The translations under genes were made by a program, and so were the position numbers. The notes under the pieces were generated by a model that had not been told where the DNA came from, searched no databases, and saw only the letters and a program-made list of their open reading frames with translations. Positions 1-22,265 of a stretch of DNA of 64,000 nucleotides are shown here, piece by piece. Source of the stretch: Panulirus ornatus (taxonomy: Eukaryota > Arthropoda > Malacostraca > Decapoda > Palinuridae); the NCBI RefSeq assembly GCF_036320965.1, contig NC_092250.1, forward strand, positions 9,300,903 through 9,364,902. The letters are read 5' to 3'. Numbering within the stretch: the first letter of the stretch is position 1; the number at the start of each line of letters is the position of its first letter.

Positions 1-1327
1 AGCTCTCTCATTTTGCATACTACATTCAACAGTAATTCAAAATACTCACTCAACACATCCTCATTTCATCACTACTTTCCGTCTTTGCCCCCTTCACCGC
101 AGTTCCCATTCGTTCTTTTGTCTTTTGCAAATTATTCATCTCCTTCAAAACATTTTATTCTTTCTATAGTTTACTGATACTTGCTCATCCCAACTCTCAT
201 GTGTCCCCTTTTTCATCCCCTGCACCTTCCTCTTCACCTCCCGCCGCTTTCTCTTATAGATCTCCCTGTCATTTGCACTCCTCCCCTGTGAGTACCTCCC
301 AAACGCCTCTCTTTTCTCTTTCACTAATAACATTACTTCTTTATCCCACCACTCACTCCCCTTTCTAATCCGCCCACCTCCCACCTTCCTCATGCCACAT
401 GCATCTCTTTCACATGCCAACACTGCTTCCCTAAATACATTCAATTCCTCACTCACTCCACTCGCTTCTTTTACTCTTACCTTTTTCCATTCTACACTTA
501 ATCTCTCTTGGTATTTTCTAACGCAAGTCTCTTTTCCGAGTTCATTTACTCTCACCACTCTCTTTTCCCCGACTTTGTTAAAAATTTTCGAAAACATCTA
601 CAAATCTTCATCTTCGCCTCCAGAAGATAACTATCAGACATGTCTCTCTTTTACACACCCATCCAATGATGCCCAATAACCATCTCTCTTATTCACATAC
701 GTCAATCTCTCTTTTTAAGCTAGGTGTTTCAAATCACCAGTCCTCTTTCAGCGCACAATTAAAGTTCTGCACCATTTCCATTCATAACAATGAATACCCG
801 ATGCCCCCAGTTATACCCTCAACTGCCGTCTTATGTGTCTTCACATTTAATCACCCATCACTAATACTCGGTCTCTCACACTAAAACACCAGACAGGCGC
901 ACTCAGCTACACCCAAAGCACTTACCTCTCATGATCTTTCTTCCCAAGTCCAGATGCATAAGCACCAAAAATCGCCCATCTCTCGCCATCCACTTACGAT
1001 TTTACCCACATCAGTTTAGAATTTACTCCCTCACATTGAGTCGCACATTTCAACAACTGCTTCGAGAGTAGTGCTACTCCTTCCTAAGCTCTTATTTTCT
1101 CAGCAACCATTCCCATTACTCCTAAGACATTTCCAAGTCATTTTTCCACTTTATTCCTGTTTTCTTTCACAGAGCTAGAAAATTCGTTTTTTTCCTCAAA
1201 CATACTATCTCTCTTCTCTTTTCATCTTGGCTACATCTACAAACTCCATTACCTGAGCATGATATGCAAGTAGAGAGGCGGGATCCAGCCTCCTCCTCCC
1301 GCCCCCCATTACTCGTCGTCTACGACA

Positions 1328-1329
<2 letters not shown>
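1..1329 (-). mobile_element. RTE-like LINE copy A, 5' part, cut by window edge
   Basis: Read on the minus strand, this begins with a 5' UTR remnant at about 1329-1204, passes through a decayed endonuclease region, and keeps one open stretch (597-145) covering the linker between endonuclease and reverse transcriptase, with the family motifs KYQERLS, GSEWWD and [10 protein letters not shown]. The left window edge falls near the start of the reverse transcriptase. It is clearly older than copies H, O or T, with many substitutions and frame breaks in the endonuclease part. The outer 5' UTR is also diverged, keeping only a remnant of the GTCGTAG hairpin next to the (TA)n array. Confidence 0.85.

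Positions 1330-1383
<54 letters not shown>
1330..1383. repeat. (TA)n array
   Basis: Pure TA repeat joining the 5' end of LINE copy A to the 5' end of a short LINE-derived repeat, so two element heads face each other across it. Confidence 0.95.
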
Positions 1384-1831
<448 letters not shown>

Positions 1832-2283
1832 ATTATTATTATTTTGCTTTGTCACTGTCTCTCGCGTTTGCGAGGTAGCGCAAGGAAACAGACGAAAGAA
1901 ATGGCCCAACCCACCCCCATGCACAATGTATACACATACACGTCCACACACGCAAATATACATACCTATACATCTCAATGTACACATATATAGACATACA
2001 GACACATACATATATACCCATGCACACAATTCACACTGTCTACCCCCATTCACTCCCATCGCCACCTCGAAACACATGGAATACCTTCCCCCTCCCCCCC
2101 TCATGTGTGCGAGGTAGCACTAGGAAAAGACAACAAAGGCCGCATTCGTTCACACTCAGTCTCTAAGCTCCCACGCAATAATGCCCGAAAACACAGCTCC
2201 CTTTCCACATCCAGGCCCCACACAACTTTCCATGGTTTACCCCAGACGCTTCACATGCCCTGATCCAATCCACTGACAGCACG

Positions 2284-2949
2284 TCAACCCCGGTATACCA
2301 CATCGTTCCAATTCACTCTATTCCTTGCACGCCTTTCACCCTCCTGCATGTTCAGGCCCCGATCACTCAAAATCTTTTTCATTAAACCTTTCCACCTCCA
2401 ATTTGGTCTCCCACTTCTCGTTCCCTCCACCTCTGACACATATATCCTCTTGGTCAATCTTTCCTCACTCATTCTTTCCATGTGACCAAACCATTTCAAA
2501 ACACCCTCTTCTGCTCTCTCAACCACACTCTTTTTATTTCCACACATCTCTCTTACCCTTACATTACTTACTCGATCAAACCACCTCACACCACATATTG
2601 TCCTCAAACATTTCATTTCCTGCACATCCATCCTCCTGCGCACAACTCTATCCATAGCCCACGCCTCACAACCATACAACATTATTGGAACCACTATTCC
2701 TTCAAACATACCCATTTTTGCTTTCCGAGATAATGTTCTCGACTTCCACACATTCTTCAAGGCTCCCAGAATTTTCGCTCCCTCCCCCACCCTATGATTC
2801 ACTTCCGCTTCCATGGTTCCATCCGCTGCCAGATCCAGTCCCAGATATCTAAAACACTTTACTTCCTCCAGTTTTTCTCCATTCAAACTTACCTCCCAAT
2901 TGACTTGACCCTCAACCCTACTGTACCTAATAACCTTGCTCATATTCAC
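2284..2949 (-). CDS. LINE copy B reverse transcriptase C-terminal region (fragment)
   Basis: 221 codons covering the thumb and C-terminal region, from the [14 protein letters not shown] segment through [23 protein letters not shown] and GRPNWRW to the family terminus DVVYRG. The catalytic core lies upstream in a different frame because of a 1 bp deletion. The GHxxRM...GRPxxxW signature is typical of RTE-type elements. Confidence 0.85.
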   Translation of the reverse strand: MNMSKVIRYSRVEGQVNWEVSLNGEKLEEVKCFRYLGLDLAADGTMEAEVNHRVGEGAKILGALKNVWKSRTLSRKAKMGMFEGIVVPIMLYGCEAWAMDRVVRRRMDVQEMKCLRTICGVRWFDRVSNVRVREMCGNKKSVVERAEEGVLKWFGHMERMSEERLTKRIYVSEVEGTRSGRPNWRWKGLMKKILSDRGLNMQEGERRARNRVNWNDVVYRG

Positions 2950-3669
2950 ATTTACTCTTAACTTTTTTCTTTACACACTTTACCAAACTCAGTCACCAGC
3001 TTCTGCAGTTTCTCACATGAATCAGCCACCAGCGCTGTATCATCAGCGAACAACAACTGACTCACTTCCCAAGCTCTTTCATCCAGAACAGACTGCATAC
3101 TTGCCCCTCTTTCCAAAACTCTTGCATTCACCTCCCTAACAACCCCATCCATAAACAAATTAAACAACCATGGAGACATCACACACCCCTGCCGCAAACC
3201 TACATTCACTGAGAACCAATCACTTTCCTCTCTTACTACACGTACACATGCCTTACATCCTCGATAAATTCTTTTCACTGCTTCTAACAACTTGCCTCCC
3301 ACACCATATATTCTTAAAACCTTCTACAGAGCATATCCATCAACTCTGTCATATGCCTTCTCCAGATCCATAAATGCTGCATACAAATCCATTTCCTTTT
3401 CTAAGTATTTCTCACATACATTCTTCAAAGCAAACACCTGATCCACACATCCTCTACCACTTCTGAAACCACACTGCTCTTCCCCAATCTGATGCTCTGT
3501 TCACGCCTTCACCCTCTCAATCAATACCCTCCCATATAATTTACCAGGAATACTCAACAAACTTATACATCTGTAATTTGAGCACTCACTCTTACCCCCT
3601 TTGCCTTTGTACAATGGCTGGCACTATGCAAGCATTCCGCCAATCCTCAGGCACCTCACCATGAATCAT

Positions 3670-5232
3670 TCATACATTAAATAACCTTACTAACCAGTCA
3701 ACAATACAATCACGCTCTTTTTTAATAAATTCCACTGCAATACCATCCAAACCTGCTGCTTTGCCGGCTTTCATCTTCCGTAAAGCTTTTACTACCTCTT
3801 CTCTATTTACCAAATCATTTTCCCTAACCCTCTCACTTTGCACAGCACCTCGACCAAAACACCCTATATTTGCCACTCTACCATCAAGCACATTCAACAA
3901 ACCTTCAAAATACTCACTCCATCTCCTTCTCACATCACCACTACTTGTTATCACCTCCCCATTTGCCCCATTCACTGAAGTTCCCATTTGCTTCCTTGTC
4001 TTACGCACTTTATTTACCTCCTTCCAAAACATCTTTATATTCTCCCTGAAATTTGATGATACTCTCTCACCCCAACTCTCATTTGCCCTCTTTTTCACCT
4101 CTTGCACCTTTCTCTTGACCTCCTGCCTCTTTCTTTTATACCTCTCCCACTCAATTGCATTTTTTCCCTGCAAAAATCGTCCAAATGCCTCTCTCCTCTC
4201 TTTCACTAATAATCTTACTTCTTCATCCCACCACTCACTACCTTTTCTAATCAGCCCACCACCCACACTTCTCATGCCACAAGCATCTTTTGCGCAAGCC
4301 ATCACTGCTTCCCTAAATACATCCCATTCGTCCCCCACTCCCCTCACCTCCTTTGTTCTCACCTTTTTCCGTTCTGTACTCAGTCTCTCCTGGTACTTCC
4401 TCACACAAGTCGCCTTCCCAAGCTCAGTTACTCTCACCACTCTCTTCACCCCAACATTCTCTCTTATTTTCTGAAAACCCCCACAAATCTTCATCTTCGC
4501 CTCCACAAGATAATGATCAGACATCCCTCCAGTTGCACCTCTCAGCACATTAACATCCAAAAGTTTCTCTTTCGTGCGTCTATCACTTAACACGTAATCC
4601 AATAACGCTCTCTGGCCATCTCTCCTACTTACATACGTATACTTATGTATATCTCGCTTTTTAAACCAGGTATTCCCGATCACCTGTCCTTTTTCAGCAA
4701 ATAAAACTACAAGCTCTTCACCATTTCCATTTACAACACTGAACACTCCATGTATACCAATTATTTCCTCAACTGCCACATTGCTCACCTTTGCATTCAA
4801 ATCACCCATCACTATAACCCGGTCTTGTGCATCAAAACCACTAACACACTCATTCAGCTTCTCCCAAAAAACTTGTCTCTCATGATCTTTCTTCTCATGC
4901 CCAGGTGCATATTCACCAATAATCACCCATCTCTCTCCATCAACTTTCAGTTTTACCCATATCAATCTAGAATTTACTTTCTTACACTCTATCACATACT
5001 CCCACAACTCCTGATTGAGGAGTAGTGCTACTCCTTCCCTTGCTCTTGTCCTCTCACTAACCCCTGACTTTACTCCCAAGACATTCCCAAACCACTCTTC
5101 CCCTTTACCCTTTAGATTCGTTTCACTCAGAGCCAAAACATCCAGGTTCCTTTCCTCAAACATACTACCTATCTCTCCTTTTTTCTCATCTTGGCTACAT
5201 CCACACACATTTAGACACCCCAATCTGAGCAT
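3670..5232 (-). CDS. LINE copy B endonuclease plus reverse transcriptase N-terminus (fragment)
   Basis: 520 codons. APE-type endonuclease motifs are visible: LNVCG near residue 7, LSETNL near 35, GDLNAKV near 145 and SDHYLVEAK near 240, followed by a basic linker and the reverse transcriptase entry motif [16 protein letters not shown] near the end. It stops at a nonsense codon just after LFNV, where other copies continue. The reading frame starts LRLGCLNVCG; other copies carry about 18 more upstream codons, so the true start is uncertain. Confidence 0.85.
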   Translation of the reverse strand: MLRLGCLNVCGCSQDEKKGEIGSMFEERNLDVLALSETNLKGKGEEWFGNVLGVKSGVSERTRAREGVALLLNQELWEYVIECKKVNSRLIWVKLKVDGERWVIIGEYAPGHEKKDHERQVFWEKLNECVSGFDAQDRVIVMGDLNAKVSNVAVEEIIGIHGVFSVVNGNGEELVVLFAEKGQVIGNTWFKKRDIHKYTYVSRRDGQRALLDYVLSDRRTKEKLLDVNVLRGATGGMSDHYLVEAKMKICGGFQKIRENVGVKRVVRVTELGKATCVRKYQERLSTERKKVRTKEVRGVGDEWDVFREAVMACAKDACGMRSVGGGLIRKGSEWWDEEVRLLVKERREAFGRFLQGKNAIEWERYKRKRQEVKRKVQEVKKRANESWGERVSSNFRENIKMFWKEVNKVRKTRKQMGTSVNGANGEVITSSGDVRRRWSEYFEGLLNVLDGRVANIGCFGRGAVQSERVRENDLVNREEVVKALRKMKAGKAAGLDGIAVEFIKKERDCIVDWLVRLFNV

Positions 5233-5402
5233 TCGAGGAGGATGAGCACTCCTCGCGTGACTCCTTCTGTTTCCCCTTTTAGAAAGTTAAAATACAAGGA
5301 GGGGAAGGTTTCCGGCCGCTCGCTCCCGTCCCCTTTAGTCGCCTTCTACGACACGTGAGGAATGCGTGGGAAGTATTCTTTCTCCCCTATCCACAGGGAT
5401 AA

Positions 5403-8396
<2,994 letters not shown>

Positions 8397-8462
8397 GACC
8401 CGGGATCCCTGCTTGGCAAGCGGAAACTCTACCGCTATCCTATGATAGCTTAGCCGTATAAC
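8397..8462 (-). mobile_element. tRNA-like SINE fragment (possible)
   Basis: On the minus strand the segment contains TAGCGGTAGAG (A-box-like), then CTTGCCAAGC, which resembles an anticodon arm with GCC, and GGGATCCCGGGTCC, a truncated T-arm. It sits between the 5' ends of copies C and D. It could be a chance resemblance; it is not a functional tRNA. Confidence 0.35.
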
Positions 8463-9690
8463 CATATCCCTTGGGATAGGAGAGAAAAAATACTTCCCAC
8501 GTATTCTTTGCGTTTCGTAGAAGGCGATTAAAGGGGGCGAGACCGTGGGGCTGGAAAGCCTTCCCTCTTTGCATTTCAATCTTTAAAAAGGGAAGCAAAG
8601 AAGGAGCCAAGCGGGTAGTGTTCAGCCTCCTCGAGGGCTCAGATTGGGGTGTCTGAATGTGGATTGATGTAAACAAGACGAGAAGAAAGGAGAGACAGGT
8701 AGTATGCTTGAGGAAAGAAGCCTGAATGTTCTAGCTGTGAGTGAAATGAATCTCAAGGGTAAAGGAGAGGAGTTGCTTAGAAGAGTCATGGGAGCAAAGT
8801 CAGGGAATGGTGAGAGGACAAGATCTAAGGAAAGAGTAGTACCTCTCCTGAAGCAGGAGTTATGGAATTATGTGATACAGTGTAAGAAATTAAATTTCAG
8901 ATTGATGTGGGTAAAACTGAAATCAGATGGAGAAAGATGGGTGATTATTGGTGCTTATACACCTGGTCATGAGAAGATAGATCATGAGAAGCAAGAGTTA
9001 TGGGAGCAGCTGAGTGACTGTCTCAGCAGCTTCGATGCACAAGATCGGGCTTTTGTGATGAATGATTTAAATGCGAAGGTGAGTAATATAGCAGTTGGGG
9101 ACATGATTGGTGTACATGGGATTTTTAGTGTTGTGAATGGAAATGGAGAAGAGTTTGTGGATTTGTGTGCTGAAAAAAGACTTGTTATAAGGAATACCTG
9201 GTTTAAAAAGAGAGATATACCTAAGTAAACGAATGCAAGAAGGAGAGATTGTCAAAGGGCACTATTAGATTACGTGTTAATTGATAGGCGTGTAAAAGAG
9301 AGACTTTTGAATGTTAATGTGCTGAGAGGGGATGTCTGATCACTATCTTATGGGGGCGAAGATGAAGATATGTAGAGGTTTTCAAAAAAGAAGAGAAAAT
9401 GTTGAGAAGAGAGTGGTGAAAGTGAGTGAGCTCGGAAAGGAGACTTGCGTGAGGAGGCACGAGGAGAGATTGTGTAGGATGGCAAAATGTGAGAGCAAAT
9501 GACGTGAGGGGAGTGGGTAAGGAATGGGATGCATTTAGAGTAGCAGTGATGGATTGTGCAAAAGATGCATGGGCCATGAGAAAGGTGGGAGGTAGGCAGA
9601 TTAGAGAGGGTAGTGAGTGGTGGAATGAAGTAGTAGTTATATGTGAAAGATATAAGAGCGGCGGTTGGACAACACTTGCAAGGAAGGAGT
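8463..9690 (+). mobile_element. RTE-like LINE copy D, 5' part
   Basis: Starts at the family 5' end (CCCTTGGGATAGGAGAG), has a complete ~240 bp 5' UTR and an endonuclease frame from 8704 that breaks at 9226-9228. The linker region remains recognisable to about 9690 (GSEWWNE). At that point the match switches to the opposite strand at the same position in the element. Confidence 0.85.
8704..9228 (+). CDS. LINE copy D endonuclease (fragment)
   Basis: 174 codons from MLEERSLNVLAVSEMNL through GAYTPGHEK and NDLNAKVSN, where the usual Gly of GDLNA is replaced by Asn. It ends at a stop just after KKRDIPK. The later SDH motif is downstream in another frame. Confidence 0.75.
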   Translation: MLEERSLNVLAVSEMNLKGKGEELLRRVMGAKSGNGERTRSKERVVPLLKQELWNYVIQCKKLNFRLMWVKLKSDGERWVIIGAYTPGHEKIDHEKQELWEQLSDCLSSFDAQDRAFVMNDLNAKVSNIAVGDMIGVHGIFSVVNGNGEEFVDLCAEKRLVIRNTWFKKRDIPK

Positions 9691-10050
9691 GCAAATCTTA
9701 CTTCTCATCAGACCACACACTACCTTTTCTATTCTGCCCACCTCCCCCCTTTTCATTCCACAGATCATTTGCGAAGCCATCACTGCTTCCCTAAATACAT
9801 CCATTTCTCCCTACCACTTTAATCCTTTGCTCTCACCTTTTTCATTCTGCACTCAGTTTTTCCCGGTACTTCTTCCACATGTCTCCTTCCCAAACTCACT
9901 ACTTTCTAACTCTCTTTATCATACATTTCTCTTCTTTTCTAAAAACCTTACAAATCTTCACCCTTCACTCACAAGCTAATGATCAGAATCCTTTAGTTGC
10001 ACCTCTCAGACATTAACTTCCAAAAGTCTCTCTTTCACGCGCTATCAAAA
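9691..10050 (-). mobile_element. Inverted LINE segment facing copy D
   Basis: Minus-strand linker and endonuclease C-terminal region, with many small deletions, ending near 10050. It covers the same element interval as the end of copy D, so the two form an imperfect inverted repeat centred near 9690. Confidence 0.75.
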
Positions 10051-10487
10051 GATATATATATATTTAATATATATAATATATTTTTGTCGAGTCTTTTTTT
10101 TAGTGTTTAGGGGTGTGGGGGGGGGGATTTGACCTTATAGCTATAAACAAGGGGTCGCTTCATTTCACTTTTGGGCTTTTTTAAAATTTTAGTTAATTTT
10201 TTGGGGGTTTGGAAAAGCTTTCCCTTTTTAAAAATTTTGAAAAATTTTTTTAAATTTAAAATTGTAAAATTTTAAGGGTTTAAAATTTTTTAGTTTTTTA
10301 AATTAAAAAATTGGGGGTAATATTTATGTTTTGATTTTAAAATTTTGATTTTTAAATCGAATTCCCAAATTTCCCCCCTTTTGTTAAAAAAGAATTTCGA
10401 TTTGTGAATTGCGTAAACCCCAAAACACATATTAGTTTTTTAATTTTATGTTTTTCTTTTATATTTTTTGCTATTTGATTTAAAATT

Positions 10488-11515
10488 TATGAGTTTTGGA
10501 AAGAGGGGCAAGTATGAAGTCTGTTGGGGATGGGAAATTTGGGGAAATGAGTCATTTTTTGTTGTGAGATCCCGCGGGTTTGGGGAAATTTTTTTGGAAA
10601 TGCAAAAGTGGGGATAGTTTTAAAGTGTGTGGAAGAAGAAAATTCCGGGGTAAATTTTGAATAAGAGCAAGGTTATTGGTACAGGGGTTGAGGGTCAAAT
10701 CAATTTGGGGGTTATTTTGAATGGAGAAAAATTTGGGGGAAATTAATTTTTTAGAAAATTTGGGGTGGTCTGGCAGCTTGGGAACCCCTTGGGGGAATAT
10801 CCTTTGGGTGGGGGTGGGGGGAAAATTTTGGGGGCCCTTGGGAAAAAGTGGGAAATTTGAGAAATTATTCGGAAAGCAAAAAAGGGGTTTTTTGATGGAA
10901 TAGTAGTTAACAATGTTGTATGGTTTTCGAGGGGTGGAATATGGAAAAGAGTTGTGGGGAGGAGGATGGATTTTGTGGAAAAGGTTGGGTTTTTGGACCC
11001 AAAGTGTTGGGGTTTTTTTTGGTGGTCTTGGGGGTGAGTAAGTAAGGGGAGAGAGAAGTGTGGAAATAAAAAAAAGCGTGGGTTGGGGGAGAGGGGGAGG
11101 GTGTTTTGAAGGGGTTTGGGGACATTGGGAAAAGTGAGTGAGGGAAAAATTGACCAAAAGGTATTGTGTCGGAGGGGGAGGGCGGGGGAGGGGGAAAATT
11201 TGGGGTGGGAAAAAAAGGGGGTTTAAAAAGAAAAATTTTTTTGATGGGGTTTTTAAATGCAGGAGGGGGAAAGGAGGGAAGGGAAAAAAAAGTGTTTTTG
11301 GGGCGATTTTTGGTATAGGGTTGACGTTTCTGTAGTGGAAATTTAATAAGGCCCTGAAAAAGGGTTTGGGGGAAAATGGAAAATATGTTGGTATGAAATT
11401 TTTTCGTGTTTGGGGGTAAGTTTTCAAAGGTATTGAAGGGGGGTTGGGCCCTTTTTTTCGTTGTTTTTGGTACCCCGCAAACGCGGGAGCCCGCGAAAAT
11501 ATTTTAATAAAATAA
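10488..11515 (+). mobile_element. RTE-like LINE 3' half inside smeared sequence (copy E)
   Basis: Recognisable landmarks in order: GGCAAGTATGAAGTCTGTTGG near 10507, AATAAGAGCAAGGTTATTGG near 10660, the C-terminal region, the end of the ORF near 11340, then GGTTGGGCC and the 3' stem-loop GCAAACGCGGGAG near 11478. Every block is distorted by homopolymer smearing, so no frame survives. Confidence 0.7.
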
Positions 11516-11843
11516 AATTTAAAATTACTGGTTTTTTTTTTTTTTTGAAATTGTCATTTTAAATTTTTGATGTTTAAAAAGGGAAAATTTGGTGGAAGTA
11601 AATTAAAAATGTTCCCCAAAAATCAATGGTTTTTACCTTACCTTTTAGATATTTTTTAAAATTTTATTTATTATATATATTTTATTTTTATAAAAATTTT
11701 TTTATATTAATATTTTTATATATACTATTATTTTTTATATTTTTTTTAAAAGTAAAATTTTTATATTTTTGGGATGTAGGCTGTGTACGTGTGGGGGAAA
11801 AGGGAAATTATTTGGGTTTTGTGAAGGGAGGTTTTTGGGGGGG

Positions 11844-13130
<1,287 letters not shown>

Positions 13131-13222
<92 letters not shown>
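13131..13222. repeat. (TA)n array
   Basis: Lies between the truncated LINE tail and the full 3' end of copy G, followed by a short TTATTTTTATT stretch. Confidence 0.95.
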
Positions 13223-17402
<4,180 letters not shown>

Positions 17403-17498
17403 ATACATATATATATACATATACACACACACACACACATACACACACATACGCACATACACACACACACACACACACATACATATATATACATATGA
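17403..17498. repeat. Mixed (TA)/(CA) microsatellite
   Basis: TATACA blocks and CACACACA runs adjoining the 5' end of copy H. It differs from the pure TA arrays elsewhere. Confidence 0.9.
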
Positions 17499-17726
17499 AA
17501 AATGTAAGAAACAATTTAGAAAACAAGCTTTTAGCTTGAAATGAATGAAAAAAATGAATGTCACATAATGGTTCAACCTCTGGCTATGGAAAAGGAAATG
17601 TACAATTTATTCACACAAACGTCAATAGCAGTTCTCATCAATTTCACCACTGTATCAATAAGCTTCAATGCCTAAGCTAAATTTTTCTCCAACTTCACTA
17701 TTTTCTTGTCAAAAACACCATGCATG

Positions 17727-17729
<3 letters not shown>
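17499..17729. other. Low-copy sequence, nothing identified
   Basis: AT-rich, non-repetitive by eye. No ORF of note and no match to the repeat families in this window. Confidence 0.5.

Positions 17730-17774
<45 letters not shown>
17730..17774. repeat. (TA)n array
   Basis: Abuts the truncated 5' edge of LINE copy I. Confidence 0.95.
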
Positions 17775-17776
<2 letters not shown>

Positions 17777-18655
17777 GGGAAGAGTGTTTTGGGAGTAAAG
17801 TCAGGGGTTGGTGAGAGGACAAGAGGAAAGGAAGGAGTAGCACTACTCCTGAAATAGGAGTTGTGGGAGTGTATGATAGAGTGTAAGAAGGTAATATCCA
17901 GACTGATATGGGTAAAACTGAAAGTGGATCGAGGGAGATGAGTGATTGTCGTTGCCTATGCACCTGGGCATGAAAAGAATGATCCTGAGAGGCAATTGTT
18001 CTGGGAGCAGGAGAGTGAGTGTTTTAGCTTTTTTGGTGCACGATACTGAGTTTTAGTGATGGGTGATTTGAATGCAAAGCTGTGTAATGTGGCAGTTCAG
18101 GAAATGATTGGTGTATATGGGGTGATCAGTGCTGTAAAAAGAAATGGTGAAGAGCTTGTAGATTCATGTACTGAAAAAGAACTGGTGATTGGGAATACCT
18201 GGTTTAAAGTGAGAGATATACATAAGTGTACGTATGTGAGTAGGAAAGATGGCCAGGGAGCGTTATTGGATTACGTTTTAATTGATAGACACGTGAAAGA
18301 GAGACTTTTGGATGTTAATGTGCTGAGAGCTGCAACTCGAGGGATGTCTGCTCATTATCTTCAGGAGGCGAAGGTGAAGATTTGCTGAGGTTTCCCGAAG
18401 AGAAGAGAAAATAATTGGGTGAAGAGAGTGGTGAAAGTAAGCGAACTTGGAAAGGAGGTGTGAGGGAGTACCAGGAGAGACTGAGTGCATAATGAAAAAA
18501 GGAAAGAACAAATGACGTAAGGGGAGTGAGGGTGGGGGGGAATGGGATGTATTTAAGGAATCATTGATGCATTGCGCAAAAGATGATTCTGATATGAGGA
18601 GTGTGGATGGTGGGCAGATCTGAAAAGGTAGTGAGTGGGTGGATGGAGAAATAGA
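17775..18655 (+). mobile_element. RTE-like LINE copy I, endonuclease fragment
   Basis: Begins inside the endonuclease and reaches the linker (GSEW.D region) at about 18650. One open stretch at 18056-18388 contains GDLNAKL, TWFKVRDIHKCTYVSRKD and DYVLIDR; the SDH motif is changed to SAH. Many stops elsewhere, so it is an old copy. Confidence 0.8.
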
Positions 18656-18714
18656 TGCGGGAAATAGATGCGGGAAATAGCGAATAGTATGAAAGAAATA
18701 TATATATATATATA
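18656..18714 (+). mobile_element. Short-repeat 3' end fragment with small (TA)n
   Basis: Two partial copies of GCGGGAAATAG, then GCGAATAGTATGAAAGAAA and a 20 bp TA tract: the 3' terminus of the short LINE-derived repeat in plus orientation. Confidence 0.6.
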
Positions 18715-21191
<2,477 letters not shown>

Positions 21192-21360
21192 ATACGTTGA
21201 AAGGTATAGGCATGTATATGTGCGTGTGTTGGCGCTAATGTGTATACATGTGTATGTGTGTGGGTTAAGCCATTCTTTCGTCTGTTTCCTTGCGCTATCT
21301 CGGTAACGCGGGAGACAGCGACAAAGTATAGTGAAATGAATTGATGAAATAAAATGATTG
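21192..21360 (+). mobile_element. Isolated LINE 3' tail, plus strand
   Basis: Contains the end of the 3' UTR only: GTGTATACATGTGTATG, GCCATTCTTTCGTCTG, the stem-loop GCTATCTCGGTAACGCGGGAGACAGCG and an A-rich TGAAATAAAATG tail. It touches the truncated 5' edge of copy J with no spacer. Confidence 0.8.
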
Positions 21361-22265
21361 CTTAACGTCACACACCATTACCTCCAGCATCTGTGTTGCC
21401 ATTGTGTTGGTACCCACTTCCTCCATCTCCCTTTTTCCGTTACCTTGCCTCCCACATATACCCTCGTTCCGTTACCTCACTTCCTATTCCTCCTTTTGTC
21501 TCCCTTACTTCACCTCCTCCTATTTTCTTTCTTCCTTTACCTCACGTCATCTTGCTTCCCTCGTTCCTCTTCCTCATCTCCTCCTCTCATCGTTCTTTTG
21601 AACTTATCTCCTCCTTCCCTTGTTCCCTTATTACTCCATTGTACCCTCCTGTGCCTTTACTCCTTCACTGCCCTTTCATCTCCGTCTTACTTTCTTCTTT
21701 CTCTCTCTCTCCGTCACTTGTAATCCTTCGTTACTTCTCCACCTGTATTACCTATCCTCCGATGGATTTCCTCTTCCTTCTTTACTTATCCTTCATTGCT
21801 TATTACCCTCTTCCATAACTTATCATTTTCGTTATTCAATCATCTCTGTTTCTTACCTTCCTTCGTTACTTATGATTTATCATTTTCTGCCACTTTTCCT
21901 TTTGTTATTCTTCCTCTTTCGCTATCTATTCTTCTGCAGAACTTAACCAACTCCCCTACATATACTTTCCGCACCTTTTCTTCTTTAGTTTTTTCATACC
22001 CTTATTCAGTTACTCATTCTCCTTGTTTACATACCTCTTCTGCTATTTGCCTTCTTCCGCCAGTCATTCTTCTTTGTTACATAACCTTCTTCGTTACGTA
22101 TCATCCTCTCCATTACCCATCCTTCTCTGTTGCTAGTCTTATTCTCCTTCCCATTCTCATCCTTCTCCTTTACCAGTCTTATCCTCCTTCACTTCTCATC
22201 CTCTCTTACTTATCCACTTCAGTTATTTATCCTTCTTCATAACATTTCTTCCTCATTTCCTCACT
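21361..22265. repeat. Pyrimidine-rich degenerate repeat tract
   Basis: About 900 bp made almost entirely of C and T on the plus strand, built from drifting units of the form CTTCNTTAC(TTAT)CC. Strongly strand-asymmetric. Open frames here encode only Ser/Leu/Phe/Pro-rich low-complexity peptides and are not credible genes. Confidence 0.75.

Noticed and set aside
3761..4474. Ser/Phe/Leu/His-rich frames opposite LINE coding sequence, for example 3761-4474, 15675-16472, 33132-33845 and 61936-62388
   Set aside because: They are antisense shadows of the LINE ORF, recur wherever the LINE occurs, and do not match any family.
10552..11427. A 291-codon minus-strand frame rich in Pro, Phe and Lys
   Set aside because: It lies opposite smeared LINE sequence in a region that looks like base-calling error.
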